Counted from the stretch's first letter, positions 7,451 to 14,660 are shown. The stretch: DNA of 25,553 nucleotides from Clostridium sp. AM34-11AC (GCF_003435375.1 NZ_QWGL01000035.1:3361-28913), one strand, 5' to 3'. Numbers and translations are program-made. The notes: generated by a model not told the origin, from the sequence alone.

Positions 7451-7811
7451 CTACTTTCTGCAAGACTTCAAACTTCAAGGCGGCAAGGTCGGCGGCGGCT
7501 CCCCGCACTTCCTTTTCCAGCCCCCGGTAGGGGCTTCCGTATTCGTTCAGGCTCCGGGCAATCTGGTTTAAGTTGCCGCCGATTTTCCCGTACTCTGCCG
7601 TGAGCTTGGAGAGGGCGGCAAGCAGCCCGTCATTGACCGGGGAAACGGTGACAATGGGGCGTATGGTCGCTTTCCGTATGGCTTGCCGGATAAACTCGGA
7701 CTGGCTGATTTCATAAGCCGCCAGCCGCCCGGTGAAGTCGGCGTATTCTTCATCGGTCATGCGGGTCTTTACCACATGACGGCGGTGGGGCGTATTGTAT
7801 TTCTTTCGCAT
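7413..7811 (-). CDS. mobC: MobC-like relaxosome accessory protein
   Basis: 132-aa DNA-binding accessory protein of the relaxosome. An N-terminal ribbon-helix-helix (VVKTRMTDEEYADFTGRLAAYEISQSEFIRQAI is the visible stretch, residues 14-46) precedes the mobilisation-protein signature GGNLNQIARSLNEYG and a helical tail. The ATG at 7811 has AAAGGAGG nine bases upstream; extension to 7985 is rejected. It overlaps the relaxase start by 38 nt. Proteins of this type bind near oriT and help the relaxase melt the nic region, which fits the repeat-rich, gene-free DNA directly upstream (7812-8260). Confidence 0.85.
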   Translation of the reverse strand: MRKKYNTPHRRHVVKTRMTDEEYADFTGRLAAYEISQSEFIRQAIRKATIRPIVTVSPVNDGLLAALSKLTAEYGKIGGNLNQIARSLNEYGSPYRGLEKEVRGAAADLAALKFEVLQKVGEAVGDTQTYQL

Positions 7812-8012
7812 GGTCTGTGACCTCCTTTCTCGCCCGACAGGGCGCATAGCAGGGTTTGGGGAAGGCACTCCCCAACAAGATTCCCGCAGGGGCAAAAATA
7901 AGCGGAGAGCGAATTTTGGCACCTCGGTAGAATCTTGCTCTGAAAAACTCCGGCGTTCCCCGGCTCCCGTCCTTTCCGCTAACAAAACGTTTCAAAAGGG
8001 CTTTGCTACCCG

Positions 8013-8132
8013 CTATTCCGGCTTATCTTGAAAATTTTCCTTTCACTACCTACAACACCACGCAAAGCAAAATGGACGGAGATTTTTAGAATTTCCCCTC
8101 TATTCCCTACAACACCACGCAAGCCGGAATAG
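8013..8132. other. Candidate oriT / relaxosome-binding region
   Basis: The gene-free stretch 7812-8344 upstream of mobC contains a 12-bp inverted repeat (CTATTCCGGCTT at 8013-8024, AAGCCGGAATAG at 8121-8132). A 17-bp perfect direct repeat CCTACAACACCACGCAA lies at 8049-8065 and again at 8106-8122. TATCTTGA at 8024-8031 loosely resembles the nic core of MOBP plasmids (YATCCTG). The mobC/relaxase promoter must also lie here. Position and repeat pattern fit oriT, but no nic site is proven. Confidence 0.5.
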
Positions 8133-8260
8133 GCGGACAATGGCAGTATTTTTTTCTTTGATACCCTCTACGGATAAGTAAGGGATTTTGCCAACTGCGG
8201 CGGCTATTTTCCCTTTTGTTTTTTCATACTGGGGATTTTCAAAAATGCCAAACAGGAACG

Positions 8261-8299
8261 AAAAAAAGCAGCAAATCTGTTGAATAGATTTACTGCTTT
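8261..8299 (-). terminator. Terminator of the sigma-HTH operon
   Basis: Strong hairpin: AAAGCAG-C-AAATCT (8265-8278), loop of 7, AGATTT-A-CTGCTTT (8286-8299), one mismatch in 14. On the minus strand it is followed at once by seven T (8261-8267). It separates the sigma/HTH transcript from the mobilization genes. Confidence 0.88.
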
Positions 8300-8344
8300 C
8301 TGGTTGCCGGCGAAGCGGCGGTTATTCAGTTGTAGGCGGTAGGG

Positions 8345-8548
8345 CTATCTCCCAAAGCGGAACTTGAAAATAGCTGTGAGAAGCGTCTGGGTGATGTAGT
8401 CCTCTGTATCTTGGTCTACCCGTCCATTCACACGGGCGGCACATTGTATGCGGCGGCGGTAATACTGCAATACAGTTCCCACCGCTTCCGGCTCCCCGCT
8501 GGCGGCTTGGACGATTGTTTCATAGGGGAGAAGCCTATTATTTCTCAT
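8345..8548 (-). CDS. Conjugative-element helix-turn-helix protein (Tn916 Orf8-like position)
   Basis: 67-aa protein, LPYETIVQAASGEPEAVGTVL then YYRRRIQCAARV, with a C-terminal helix TEDYITQTLLTAIFKFRFG. This is the pattern of the small HTH protein that follows the sigma-like gene in Tn916-type elements (orf7-orf8). The ATG at 8548 has GGAGGG seven bases upstream, inside the end of the sigma gene, giving an 11-nt overlap and likely coupling. A strong terminator follows. Role inferred: regulation of excision or transfer together with the sigma factor. Confidence 0.75.
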   Translation of the reverse strand: MRNNRLLPYETIVQAASGEPEAVGTVLQYYRRRIQCAARVNGRVDQDTEDYITQTLLTAIFKFRFGR

Positions 8549-8984
8549 ATGCCATTCCCTCCATTTCCGCTTGGAGCTGCCGTAGGGCTTTTCGGATATG
8601 GTAGCCCGCTGTGCTGCGGCTGCGCCCGTACTGTCTGCCAATTTCGTGCTGTGGAATACGCTTGAAAAAGGACAGGTAAATCATTTCCCGCTCCCGTTCG
8701 TCCAGCCGTGACAGGGCTTCCGCAAGTAAACCGCTGCTGAAAATGACCGTATCGCCGCAAAGGGTAAGTATGTATTCCTCGTCCGGCTCCGGGGCTTGGA
8801 AATATTCATCTGTCGTGCCTAAAGGGTAGTGCTTTTCGTCTGTGAGGTATTCAAGGGATATTTCTCTTTTGTGCTTCCTGCTCCGTGTCCTCGCTGCGTT
8901 GATCGTTGCATTTCGGATAACGACTTTGCAAAAGGCATGGAAAGTGTACTCGATATGTTCCCGATATTCTTCTGTACAGGTCAT
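8538..8984 (-). CDS. Sigma-70-like factor of conjugative elements (Tn916 Orf7-like)
   Basis: 148-aa RNA polymerase sigma-like protein. The N-terminal half has FHAFCKVVIRNATINAARTRSRKHKREISLEYL. The C-terminal half is a sigma region-4 HTH: ALSRLDEREREMIYLSFFKR, then IPQHEIGRQYGRSRSTAGYH and a final basic helix. The ATG at 8984 has GGGGGA six bases upstream. It forms a two-gene operon with the HTH gene. A short fragment of a second, homologous sigma gene lies at 10052-10101 on the far side of the methyltransferase, so two element copies have recombined here. Confidence 0.85.
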   Translation of the reverse strand: MTCTEEYREHIEYTFHAFCKVVIRNATINAARTRSRKHKREISLEYLTDEKHYPLGTTDEYFQAPEPDEEYILTLCGDTVIFSSGLLAEALSRLDEREREMIYLSFFKRIPQHEIGRQYGRSRSTAGYHIRKALRQLQAEMEGMAYEK

Positions 8985-9109
8985 GGAAAATCCCCCTTTC
9001 CTCCCAAAAGGGCTGTGGCTGGTTAGTAGTTGCTTTTTATGATAGTAAGGGGCGGCAGCACTTTAGGCTGTCGCTCCTTGACTGCCTAACTGCAAAACCG
9101 GGCGGGGCT

Positions 9110-9148
9110 GTCAACGGCGGGCGAAGCCCGTTCATCTTGACCGTTGAC
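9110..9148. promoter_or_regulatory. Nested hairpin upstream of the sigma gene
   Basis: Outer stem GTCAACGG (9110-9117) / CCGTTGAC (9141-9148) encloses CGGGC-gaa-GCCCG (9118-9130). It sits in the 204-bp gap between the sigma start and the methyltransferase stop. No T-run follows on either strand. It may be the 5' leader structure of the sigma operon. Confidence 0.4.
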
Positions 9149-9188
9149 TGGCTCGGCCGGGTTTGCTATTTATCCGGCAAACTTGAAT

Positions 9189-9956
9189 TTATTTTAAGCT
9201 ATCACGTTTTACCTTTTTAAGCCTTACTATCATTACCATAGGAATTTCTTTATTGTTTTTGAAACATTCTTCATAAAATCCATCAATGACAAATCCAGCT
9301 CTGAAACAAAGGTTAAAAATATCTTGTATGGAACGATGATAATAAATCTGCTCCTCCGGCTGCCCTTCGATCGCTATATCATAGTAACTGTGCGGTGTCA
9401 TATATTTTTCAGTCAATGTGATAAAACAAGGGTGCTGCGTTGCAAAGACAAAAATCCCGTTTTCCTCCAATAGTTCATAAACAGCCATAAAAAGCGGTTC
9501 AATATCCGTAATATCCATAATTGCCATATTAGAAACTGCTTTCGTAAAGGCTCGATTTCTTTTTAATCCTAATAAGCTTTCTCTATTGGTCGCATCCGCT
9601 ACGCAAAACTCAATTTGTTTTGCATATTGTGATCGCCGTCTTTTAGCCAATTCTATCATTTTTTTGCTGTAATCAAAAGCGACGACCGAAGCGCCTCTCT
9701 GTGCAAGATACGAAGAATAATTTCCATTGCCGCACGCAATATCCAAAATGTAATCCGAAGGATCAGGAGAGAGAAGTTCCGTTACTTTGGGACGTACTAC
9801 CTCTCTGTGAAATTCATTGGATTCGTCACCCATTGCATCATCCCAAAATTGTGCGTTTTTCTCCCAGATCTTTTTGCTTTCCTCTGTTCCCATGTTCTCT
9901 CCCACTCCCAAAATTTGCCTTTTTGCTTCCATTAAATCTTCCTTACTATATTCCAT
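9189..9956 (-). CDS. Class I SAM-dependent methyltransferase
   Basis: 255-aa protein with a Rossmann-type methyltransferase core. Motif I is ILDIACGNGNY (70-80), motif II region VVAFDYSKKMIELAKRR (91-107), a motif III-like CVADATN, and a motif IV region VSNMAIMDI. An N-terminal helix region (KKIWEKNAQFWDDAMGDE) is typical of small-molecule methyltransferases such as the UbiE/Methyltransf_11 type. Substrate unknown; it lacks the features of Erm 23S rRNA methylases. The ATG at 9956 has GGAGGG five bases upstream. Base composition is AT-rich like tet(32), not like the sigma gene it abuts, so it belongs to the cargo block. Confidence 0.82.
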   Translation of the reverse strand: MEYSKEDLMEAKRQILGVGENMGTEESKKIWEKNAQFWDDAMGDESNEFHREVVRPKVTELLSPDPSDYILDIACGNGNYSSYLAQRGASVVAFDYSKKMIELAKRRRSQYAKQIEFCVADATNRESLLGLKRNRAFTKAVSNMAIMDITDIEPLFMAVYELLEENGIFVFATQHPCFITLTEKYMTPHSYYDIAIEGQPEEQIYYHRSIQDIFNLCFRAGFVIDGFYEECFKNNKEIPMVMIVRLKKVKRDSLK

Positions 9957-10051
9957 TGTTACCCTCCATAACTTCTGATTGTTGCCGTCTTGACTATTAT
10001 GTATCTTTTCTTTCCAAAATGGTATAGGCTTTTATTTTTATAATGCTGCAA

Positions 10052-10101
10052 AACTTTTCTTCTGTAAGGTATTCAAAGGATATTTCCCTTTGCCGCCGCT
10101 A
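10052..10101 (-). pseudogene. Remnant of a second sigma-70-like gene
   Basis: Read on the minus strand this stretch encodes QREISFEYLTEEK, matching KREISLEYLTDEK of the intact sigma gene. At DNA level 10052-10091 aligns with 8831-8870 with only a handful of differences. The flanks do not align, so only about 40-50 bp of the gene survive. It marks a recombination or insertion scar between two Tn916-like modules. Confidence 0.75.
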
Positions 10102-10129
10102 TTGGAAAGCCAAAAGCAGCGGCTTTTTT
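10095..10129 (+). terminator. Plus-strand terminator-like hairpin
   Basis: Two-part stem GCCGCT (10095-10100) / AGCGGC (10118-10123), with inner TTGG (10102-10105) / CCAA (10110-10113), followed on the plus strand by six T (10124-10129). No plus-strand gene precedes it now, so it may be left from a lost neighbour. Confidence 0.45.
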
Positions 10130-10169
10130 ACGCGATATGACCGAAAAGACTAGAAAGCAGGATATGTCA

Positions 10170-10352
10170 TCATTTGTCATTTCTTCTCAATGTAATAACT
10201 GCATGGCATATCAAGCCAAATACAAGAGAAAAACAGCCACCGCCAAATAGTGATGCTCCCCACCCTGCACCCGACATTGTCATAAAACCGCCAACAAAGA
10301 AAATACCAATGCCAAGAAATATCCCGACACCATAAAAAAGTCCAATTGCCAT
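10170..10352 (-). CDS. Frame-shifted membrane part of the XRE regulator
   Basis: 60 codons encoding two hydrophobic segments (AIGLFYGVGIFLGIGIFFVGG at about 2-22, and GCFSLVFGLICHAVITL at about 39-55) around a Gly-rich linker. No ribosome binding site precedes the ATG at 10352, and the frame continues upstream as KKEKRQFNKYD from the A-rich run at 10379-10386. I read it as the C-terminal membrane half of the regulator encoded at 10280-10624, in the -1 frame relative to it. Either one A has been lost from the run (frameshift mutation or sequencing error), or the ribosome slips at the heptamer. It is unlikely to be an independent gene. Confidence 0.55.
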   Translation of the reverse strand: MAIGLFYGVGIFLGIGIFFVGGFMTMSGAGWGASLFGGGCFSLVFGLICHAVITLRRNDK

Positions 10353-10624
10353 ATCATACTTATTAAATTGTCGTTTCTCTTTTTTTCACATGTTTCCATT
10401 TTTGTTATTACCTCCTTCGCAAAATCGTCCATGTGGACTCCAAAAAGAAAACAAATTTTTTTCAACGTATTTAAATCGGGTTCATTAACATCTCTCTCCC
10501 AATTCGATAGCGCCTGCCGGGTAACATTCAATTTCCCAGCCAGTTCTTCCTGTGTCATTCCCGATTGTGTTCGCAGATGACGTATTTGCTTTCCTGTTGT
10601 AATATCCGTCTGTTTCTGGTTCAA
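10280..10624 (-). CDS. XRE-family HTH regulator, C-terminus shifted out of frame
   Basis: 114 codons. Residues 11-70 are a clear Cro/C1 HTH (GKQIRHLRTQSGMTQEELAG then KLNVTRQALSNWERDVNEPD). After K82 the current frame gives an unrelated hydrophobic tail ending at 10280, while the -1 frame gives a Gly-rich two-helix membrane domain down to 10170. The junction is A-AAA-AAG (10379-10385) in the zero frame, identical to the E. coli dnaX slippery heptamer. The start is TTG at 10624, with GAGGAGG seven bases upstream. A strong internal GGAGG lies upstream of Met76. The full product would be a membrane-tethered regulator. It lies between tet(32) and the sigma remnant. Confidence 0.75.
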   Translation of the reverse strand: MNQKQTDITTGKQIRHLRTQSGMTQEELAGKLNVTRQALSNWERDVNEPDLNTLKKICFLFGVHMDDFAKEVITKMETCEKKRNDNLISMIWQLDFFMVSGYFLALVFSLLAVL

Positions 10625-10705
10625 AATGGTTCCTCCTCTCTGATGCTGATTTTATCAATGATATTTCGCAATAGCCAGCAATGAACGTTTGCATTGCGCA
10701 AGATG

Positions 10706-12625
10706 TTACATTATCTTCTGAAACATATGCCGGATCTTGTCTAAACGGCTGTTCGGGCGGCGTGGCTGAAACACAGGCTCGCCGGAAGTTTCCTGATACC
10801 CTTTTAATTCTGTAATGCAGACACTTCTTCCATTTGTATAAAAATTCAAATCATTTCTATATTCACCAATACAACGGGCAGGGATTTCCCCCTTAAAAAT
10901 AACTTCATCTTTTTCAAGTCTGGTTGATTCAATGATTGCGCAATACTTTGGTGCGTCATTATAAGCCCGTGAAAGATATTCCTGCGGTGCAAAAAGGGTA
11001 AAGGAAAGGTATGGTTCCAACAGTTGTGTTCCTGCTTTTTTCAATGCCTGCTCCAACACGACAGGCGCAAGAAAACGAAAATCAGCGGGGGTGCTGACCG
11101 GGCTGTAATAAACTCCATAATCAAAACAAATTTGGCAGTCTGTCACTCCCCAGCCATATAAGCCCTGCTCCATTCCATAACGCACACCCTCCATGACGGC
11201 ATTTTGAAAACTTTGGTTTAAATAGCCGAGAGATACCTCGCTTTTATATTGTGTTCCGCTTCCAACAGGAAGCGGTGTTACAGTCAAACCAATAGATGCC
11301 CAAAACGGATTCGGCGGCACTTCAATATGAATCGTGTAGCTCGCTTTTTTTTGCGGTCTTTCCAGATAAATAACCGAAGGCTCTTTCATAGCCACGCCCA
11401 CATGATATTTTTCTTCTAATAGCGAACAAATAACTTCTAACTGTACTTTTCCCAAAAAAGATAATATAATCTCATGTGTAACAGTATCAATGTCAAAATG
11501 CAAAAGAGGGTCTGTATCAGCAATCTCTGTGAGGGCATTTAACAGGGCTTCCCTTTGCTCCGGCTTTTGCGGCTCTACCGTTGTCCGAAGTAATGGCATG
11601 GGATTATCAATCCGTGTTTTGTGAGGCAGGAGTTTTTCATTTCCCAGAATGTCGTTCAGTTTCAAAGTATCATCAGCTAAAATAACAATTTCTCCCGGAC
11701 AGGCATGGTCAACCGGGACGATTTCACCATTTGACGGAATACACATTTCTGTAATCTTTATTTTTTCCTTTTTTGACAGCAGCAGGGTATCCCGTAAATG
11801 GAGCGTCCCATGATACAGGCGTAAATAAGAAAGCCGTTTTTTCCGCTCTGTATACTCAACCTTAAAAACATGTCCACATAATTCAGACTGAATATCGTCT
11901 GTTTCTGTAATGAAAGTTTCTGTAATCGCTTCAATCAGTTTTTCTGTTCCTAAATTGTCTTTTGCACTCCCATGATAAACAGGAAACAAAGAGCAGCATC
12001 TGGTTCTTTTGCACTTTTCATATTGTAATTCCTGTATATCCAAAGAATCCTCTGCAACATATCGTTCTAATAGTTCATCGCTTCCGGAAATAATCATATC
12101 CCATTTGTCCAAATCAGAAATATCGGTCATGGTTATCTTTGGCGACAGGGAAACCTCCTGCATGACAATCATATCACTGGTAAGTTTATCTTTAATGCTT
12201 TGGTAAACACGCCGCAGGTCGATCCCATTTTGGTCTATCTTATTTATAAAGATAATTGTCGGAATGTCCATTTTCTGAAGCGCATGGAATAATATACGGG
12301 TTTGTGCCTGTACGCCGTCTTTTGCCGAAATGACTAAAACAGCTCCGTCAAGGACAGATAAAGAGCGGTATGCTTCGGTTAAAAAATCCATATGACCGGG
12401 AGTGTCCACGATATTGATTTTATAATCATTCCAGCAAAAAGAAGTAACCGCTGTCTGAATGGTAATTCCGCGCTGCCGTTCCAAAATCATAGTGTCTGTT
12501 CTTGTAGTTCCTTTATCCACGTTTCCTTGTTCCGCAATCGCTCCACTGGTGTACAGCAGGCTTTCCGTCAATGTTGTTTTTCCTGCGTCTACATGGGCGA
12601 GAATTCCAATATTGATTATTTTCAT
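10706..12625 (-). CDS. tet(32): Tetracycline resistance ribosomal protection protein Tet(32)
   Basis: 639-aa EF-G-like GTPase that removes tetracycline from the 30S A site. GTP-binding motifs are AHVDAGKT (10-17), DTPGH (74-78) and NKID (128-131). The domain IV tip [12 protein letters not shown], which reaches the drug site, and C-terminal [17 protein letters not shown] are present. Length is the family norm (about 639). Central blocks such as [19 protein letters not shown] and [17 protein letters not shown] match my memory of Tet(32) rather than Tet(M), Tet(O) or Tet(W). Mosaics such as tet(O/32/O) exist, so an alignment is needed to fix the allele. The ATG at 12625 has AAGGAGG eight bases upstream. 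Expression is probably controlled by the attenuator at 12660-12699. Confidence 0.93.
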   Translation of the reverse strand: MKIINIGILAHVDAGKTTLTESLLYTSGAIAEQGNVDKGTTRTDTMILERQRGITIQTAVTSFCWNDYKINIVDTPGHMDFLTEAYRSLSVLDGAVLVISAKDGVQAQTRILFHALQKMDIPTIIFINKIDQNGIDLRRVYQSIKDKLTSDMIVMQEVSLSPKITMTDISDLDKWDMIISGSDELLERYVAEDSLDIQELQYEKCKRTRCCSLFPVYHGSAKDNLGTEKLIEAITETFITETDDIQSELCGHVFKVEYTERKKRLSYLRLYHGTLHLRDTLLLSKKEKIKITEMCIPSNGEIVPVDHACPGEIVILADDTLKLNDILGNEKLLPHKTRIDNPMPLLRTTVEPQKPEQREALLNALTEIADTDPLLHFDIDTVTHEIILSFLGKVQLEVICSLLEEKYHVGVAMKEPSVIYLERPQKKASYTIHIEVPPNPFWASIGLTVTPLPVGSGTQYKSEVSLGYLNQSFQNAVMEGVRYGMEQGLYGWGVTDCQICFDYGVYYSPVSTPADFRFLAPVVLEQALKKAGTQLLEPYLSFTLFAPQEYLSRAYNDAPKYCAIIESTRLEKDEVIFKGEIPARCIGEYRNDLNFYTNGRSVCITELKGYQETSGEPVFQPRRPNSRLDKIRHMFQKIM

Positions 12626-12645
12626 GTGATTGTCCTCCTTTTACA

Positions 12646-12699
12646 GCCCCAAAAGGGCATAAAAATCCCCAGCAGTAAAATACTTTTACCACTGGGGAT
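12646..12699 (-). promoter_or_regulatory. Transcription attenuator of tet(32)
   Basis: On the minus strand ATCCCCAG (12692-12699) pairs with CTGGGGAT (12665-12672), and inner GTAAAA (12684-12689) with TTTTAC (12675-12680). Then comes TTTTT, making a Rho-independent terminator about 35 nt upstream of the tet start region. A small hairpin GCCC/GGGC follows at 12646-12658, then the ribosome binding site. The arrangement parallels the tet(M) leader, where ribosome stalling in the presence of drug prevents termination. Confidence 0.88.
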
Positions 12700-12730
12700 T
12701 ATAATTTGCGGACATACACATATACAGCAT
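12686..12730 (-). CDS. Leader peptide of tet(32)
   Basis: A 14-codon reading frame on the minus strand, MLYMCMSANYNPQW followed by TAA. Its last codons lie inside the upstream arm of the attenuator hairpin, so a translating or stalled ribosome would interfere with terminator folding. tet(M) has a longer leader peptide at the same place. The ribosome binding site is weak (AGGTGT just upstream). Function is inferred from position. Confidence 0.6.
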   Translation of the reverse strand: MLYMCMSANYNPQW

Positions 12731-12783
12731 ACACCTGTTTGTGATTGCTGTTTTTCGGATATGTCAAAATTGATAAGGCAAAA

Positions 12784-12948
12784 GTATTCTTAAATTGGGT
12801 ACAAAAAACCAAGCCCCCACAAAAGGGACTATCATAATCCTTTGTTCCCACTATTTGATTATAGTTTTATTTAAGAATACCTTGCCGCATATTTTTTACT
12901 CCTTTTTTGGAATGATGCTATTATATCACATTAGTTTTAGGAAAGAAA
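12784..12948 (-). promoter_or_regulatory. tet(32) promoter and leader inverted repeat
   Basis: A consensus extended -10 (TGATATAAT, core at 12920-12925 on the minus strand) has only a weak TTTCTT -35 at 12943-12948. The transcribed leader carries a perfect 12-bp inverted repeat, GTATTCTTAAAT and its complement at 12784-12795 and 12869-12880. It also has a GTGGGGGC-type stem feature near 12815-12830 before a T-run. Both features recall the tet(M) leader of Tn916. Confidence 0.75.
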
Positions 12949-12987
12949 GTACCTAAAAGAAATTTTTCTTCCCCTTATATGTAACAA

Positions 12988-13239
12988 TCATACCGACTTT
13001 CTGGCGTTCAGAATGGTTTCTGCTGTCTGCTGTGGTGTTTGGTTGGAATTGTCCAGCCAAAAGCCGATCCGTGGTGTTGTCTGCATAAATGTATCGTATA
13101 AGGTTTCAACCGTAAAGCCGGAATAGCCTGTTTTCTCCCTGTATCGTTCCCTTCCTTTTATTGTTTCCACATCTGGACAAAGAACGACAACCTCAACAGG
13201 GTATTTATGCGGCACAAAAAATATGTACATGTAACTAAT
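12988..13239 (-). pseudogene. C-terminal remnant of a kinase-like protein
   Basis: 80 codons (VEVVVLCPDVETIKGRERYR, then GFTVETLYDTFMQTTPRIGFWLDNSNQT). The pattern suggests the C-terminal half of a small P-loop kinase or phosphotransferase, including the Arg-rich lid; the Walker A half is missing. No ribosome binding site precedes the first ATG, and the frame is closed by TGA three codons further upstream. I take it as a truncated passenger gene left at the edge of the tet module. The family assignment is tentative. Confidence 0.4.
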
Positions 13240-13460
13240 TCAACACATTTATAATTTGAATAGGGACATTATAGCATTTACTAAATACAAATTCAATGTA
13301 TACGGAAATAAAGATATAAGGAGTGGGAAGGATTCCGCCGTAGTCGGCATTGTAGGAAAATCCAAAAGTTTAGATTTTCCCACAATGCTTATCTTTTGGT
13401 CTTTGGTTCGGAATAGTGTAGTGCTGGCGGTCTATCTCTTGTTTTCGGTTGCTTGCTTCC
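13240..13460. other. Junction DNA without a recognisable gene
   Basis: An AT-rich stretch between the kinase remnant and the truncated Maff2 gene. It holds a palindrome GGAAAATC (13355-13362) / GATTTTCC (13373-13380), without a T-run on the minus strand. It also holds a 35-codon minus-strand frame (13370-13477, MLMYGKEASNRKQE...) that I do not recognise and that has no ribosome binding site. It probably marks one or more recombination joints. Confidence 0.4.
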
Positions 13461-13601
13461 TTACCGTACATGAGCATTGGAAGCAGGGTTGTCCTGGCCG
13501 TAACCTTCCAGAAGGTTGATAACGCCCCAGATACCAAGACCTGCGCCCAGGGCCACTACGAGAGTCTGCAAAACACCAACTGCACTGTTGAAAAATGCCA
13601 T
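13461..13601 (-). pseudogene. Truncated Maff2-family conjugative element protein
   Basis: 46 codons beginning MAFFNSAVGVLQTLVVALGA and continuing GLGIWGVINLLEGYGQDNP, the characteristic N-terminus and first membrane helix of Maff2-family mobile element proteins, which normally run to about 70 residues with a second helix. After DNP the sequence departs (ASNAHVR, stop), so the C-terminal half has been replaced. AGGAGG sits eight bases before the ATG at 13601. It lies just downstream of the virD4 3' end, the expected order in clostridial ICEs. Confidence 0.8.
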
Positions 13602-13637
13602 AAAATAATCCTCCTAAAAAATGTTTTTGATTTGGGT

Positions 13638-13877
13638 TTAAGTAGTTGCGTCAATCTCGTACACATCGAAGGTGTCCGTGGGTTTTACCACGGCACGCTG
13701 CTTCTTCATGTACCGTTCCATGTCAAAGACATTTTTAGGGTCGGCGTCGGCCGTGTATCTGTAATTCGGGTGTCGGGTGAGGTCGTACTTGTCCGAAAGG
13801 AACGGGCGCACGCCCCGCAGCATGAAGATACACTTGCCGCCGTCCATCACTGCCAATTCGTCCTGGGTCATCAACTC
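13638..13877 (-). pseudogene. virD4/traG-like coupling protein, 3' fragment
   Basis: Encodes LMTQDELAVMDGGKCIFMLR, GVRPFLSDKYDLTRHPNYRY, TADADPKNVFDMERYM and a short tail: the C-terminal end of the VirD4-type coupling ATPase of clostridial ICEs. It has no start of its own; upstream it meets element DNA at GA (13876-13877). Joining it to the fragment ending at 23794 gives codons AAG GAG TTG ATG ACC (KELMT), the expected family sequence. It is therefore the separated end of one gene. Confidence 0.88.
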
Positions 13878-14039
13878 TTTGCTATCTTGTCAAGTGGTAA
13901 ATTCGGTTTTTTCGCATGTAAGAGGAAATACGTTGTAGATTGTTCATAGATATGTTAAACTTATTTCAACAACCAGATATGCTCCAATAAAGTAAAATCT
14001 TTGTAGGATTGAAAAACATTTGATTTCAGGAGGACGAAT

Positions 14040-14519
14040 ATGAAAGTAAATAAAGCGGTGGCAATATTGACATTATGCTCCTTGTTTTTTTGTGCGTGTT
14101 CCCAAAATACTTTAGATACAAACGCGAATGGAGAAAACACTGAATCTATTCAAGAACCAAAAGTAACTACAGAAAACATAAACAATAGCGAGACTGTTGA
14201 AATAACTGAAGATACATTGGCATCTTCGCCATTTAAAGTGCAAATCGATAAACCCACTTTAGAAATGGGAAAAGAAAAAGAAACAACTGTAATTATTACT
14301 GCGGACATAGAAAATTGGGATTATACTGTTTCTGCGGCAAATGGAACAATATCCGATTTATCCGCTATGTCTTTTACTTATACAGTTCCTAAAGATGAAA
14401 AAATAAGAGAAGATACAATTACCCTGACATTATCTGATTATGATAACGGCAAACAATATAAATACAGTATTCCTTTTATTTTTTCTAAGATTGATGAAAA
14501 AATGATTCTGGATAATTAA
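14040..14519 (+). CDS. Putative lipoprotein
   Basis: 159-aa secreted protein. Residues 1-20 are a lipoprotein signal peptide: basic MKVNK, hydrophobic AVAILTLCSLFF, then a lipobox-like F-C-A-C with Cys20 as lipidation site. An acidic, Asn/Thr-rich spacer (21-65) leads to a beta-rich domain (about 66-150: VQIDKPTLEMGKEKETTVII ... FTYTVPKDE), resembling a single Ig-like fold. AGGAGG lies upstream of the ATG at 14040. It is AT-rich and transcribed away from the element end, unlike its GC-richer neighbours, so it looks like cargo. No function can be assigned beyond surface location. Confidence 0.75.
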   Translation: MKVNKAVAILTLCSLFFCACSQNTLDTNANGENTESIQEPKVTTENINNSETVEITEDTLASSPFKVQIDKPTLEMGKEKETTVIITADIENWDYTVSAANGTISDLSAMSFTYTVPKDEKIREDTITLTLSDYDNGKQYKYSIPFIFSKIDEKMILDN

Positions 14520-14520
14520 A

Positions 14521-14613
14521 AACAATCCGGGAAGAGATTATAAAAAAATCGTAACATTGAATCTTGCAAGGGAATTACACGTTACAGTGGAAGAATTATT
14601 TATACCGGAATAA
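14521..14613 (+). pseudogene. C-terminal remnant of an XRE-type regulator
   Basis: Directly after the lipoprotein stop, another frame encodes GRDYKKIVTLNLARELHVTV then EELFIPE and stop. This is the typical last part of a Cro/C1 HTH domain (helices 4-5). The first part of the HTH and any start are absent, so it is a fragment. Confidence 0.6.
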
Positions 14614-14660
14614 AGAATCCATTACTCCCGGCTTTGAAATATTTTTTATTACAGACAGGA

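Noticed and set aside
6641..7603. A 320-codon open frame on the plus strand opposite the relaxase
   Set aside because: It mirrors the GC-rich relaxase codons, has no ribosome binding site and no recognisable protein pattern; the minus strand encodes clear relaxase motifs.
9189..9956. Erm-type 23S rRNA methylase (macrolide resistance)
   Set aside because: The motif I region and C-terminal half are of the small-molecule methyltransferase type and lack the Erm signatures.
10706..12625. tet(M), tet(O) or tet(W), or a mosaic allele
   Set aside because: Distinctive central blocks match remembered Tet(32), and I see no abrupt change to Tet(O)-type sequence near the ends; an alignment is still needed to exclude a mosaic.
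13370..13477. A 35-codon minus-strand frame beginning MLMYGKEASNRKQ
   Set aside because: No ribosome binding site and no family recognised; it overlaps the Maff2 fragment and a palindrome, so it is probably junction DNA.
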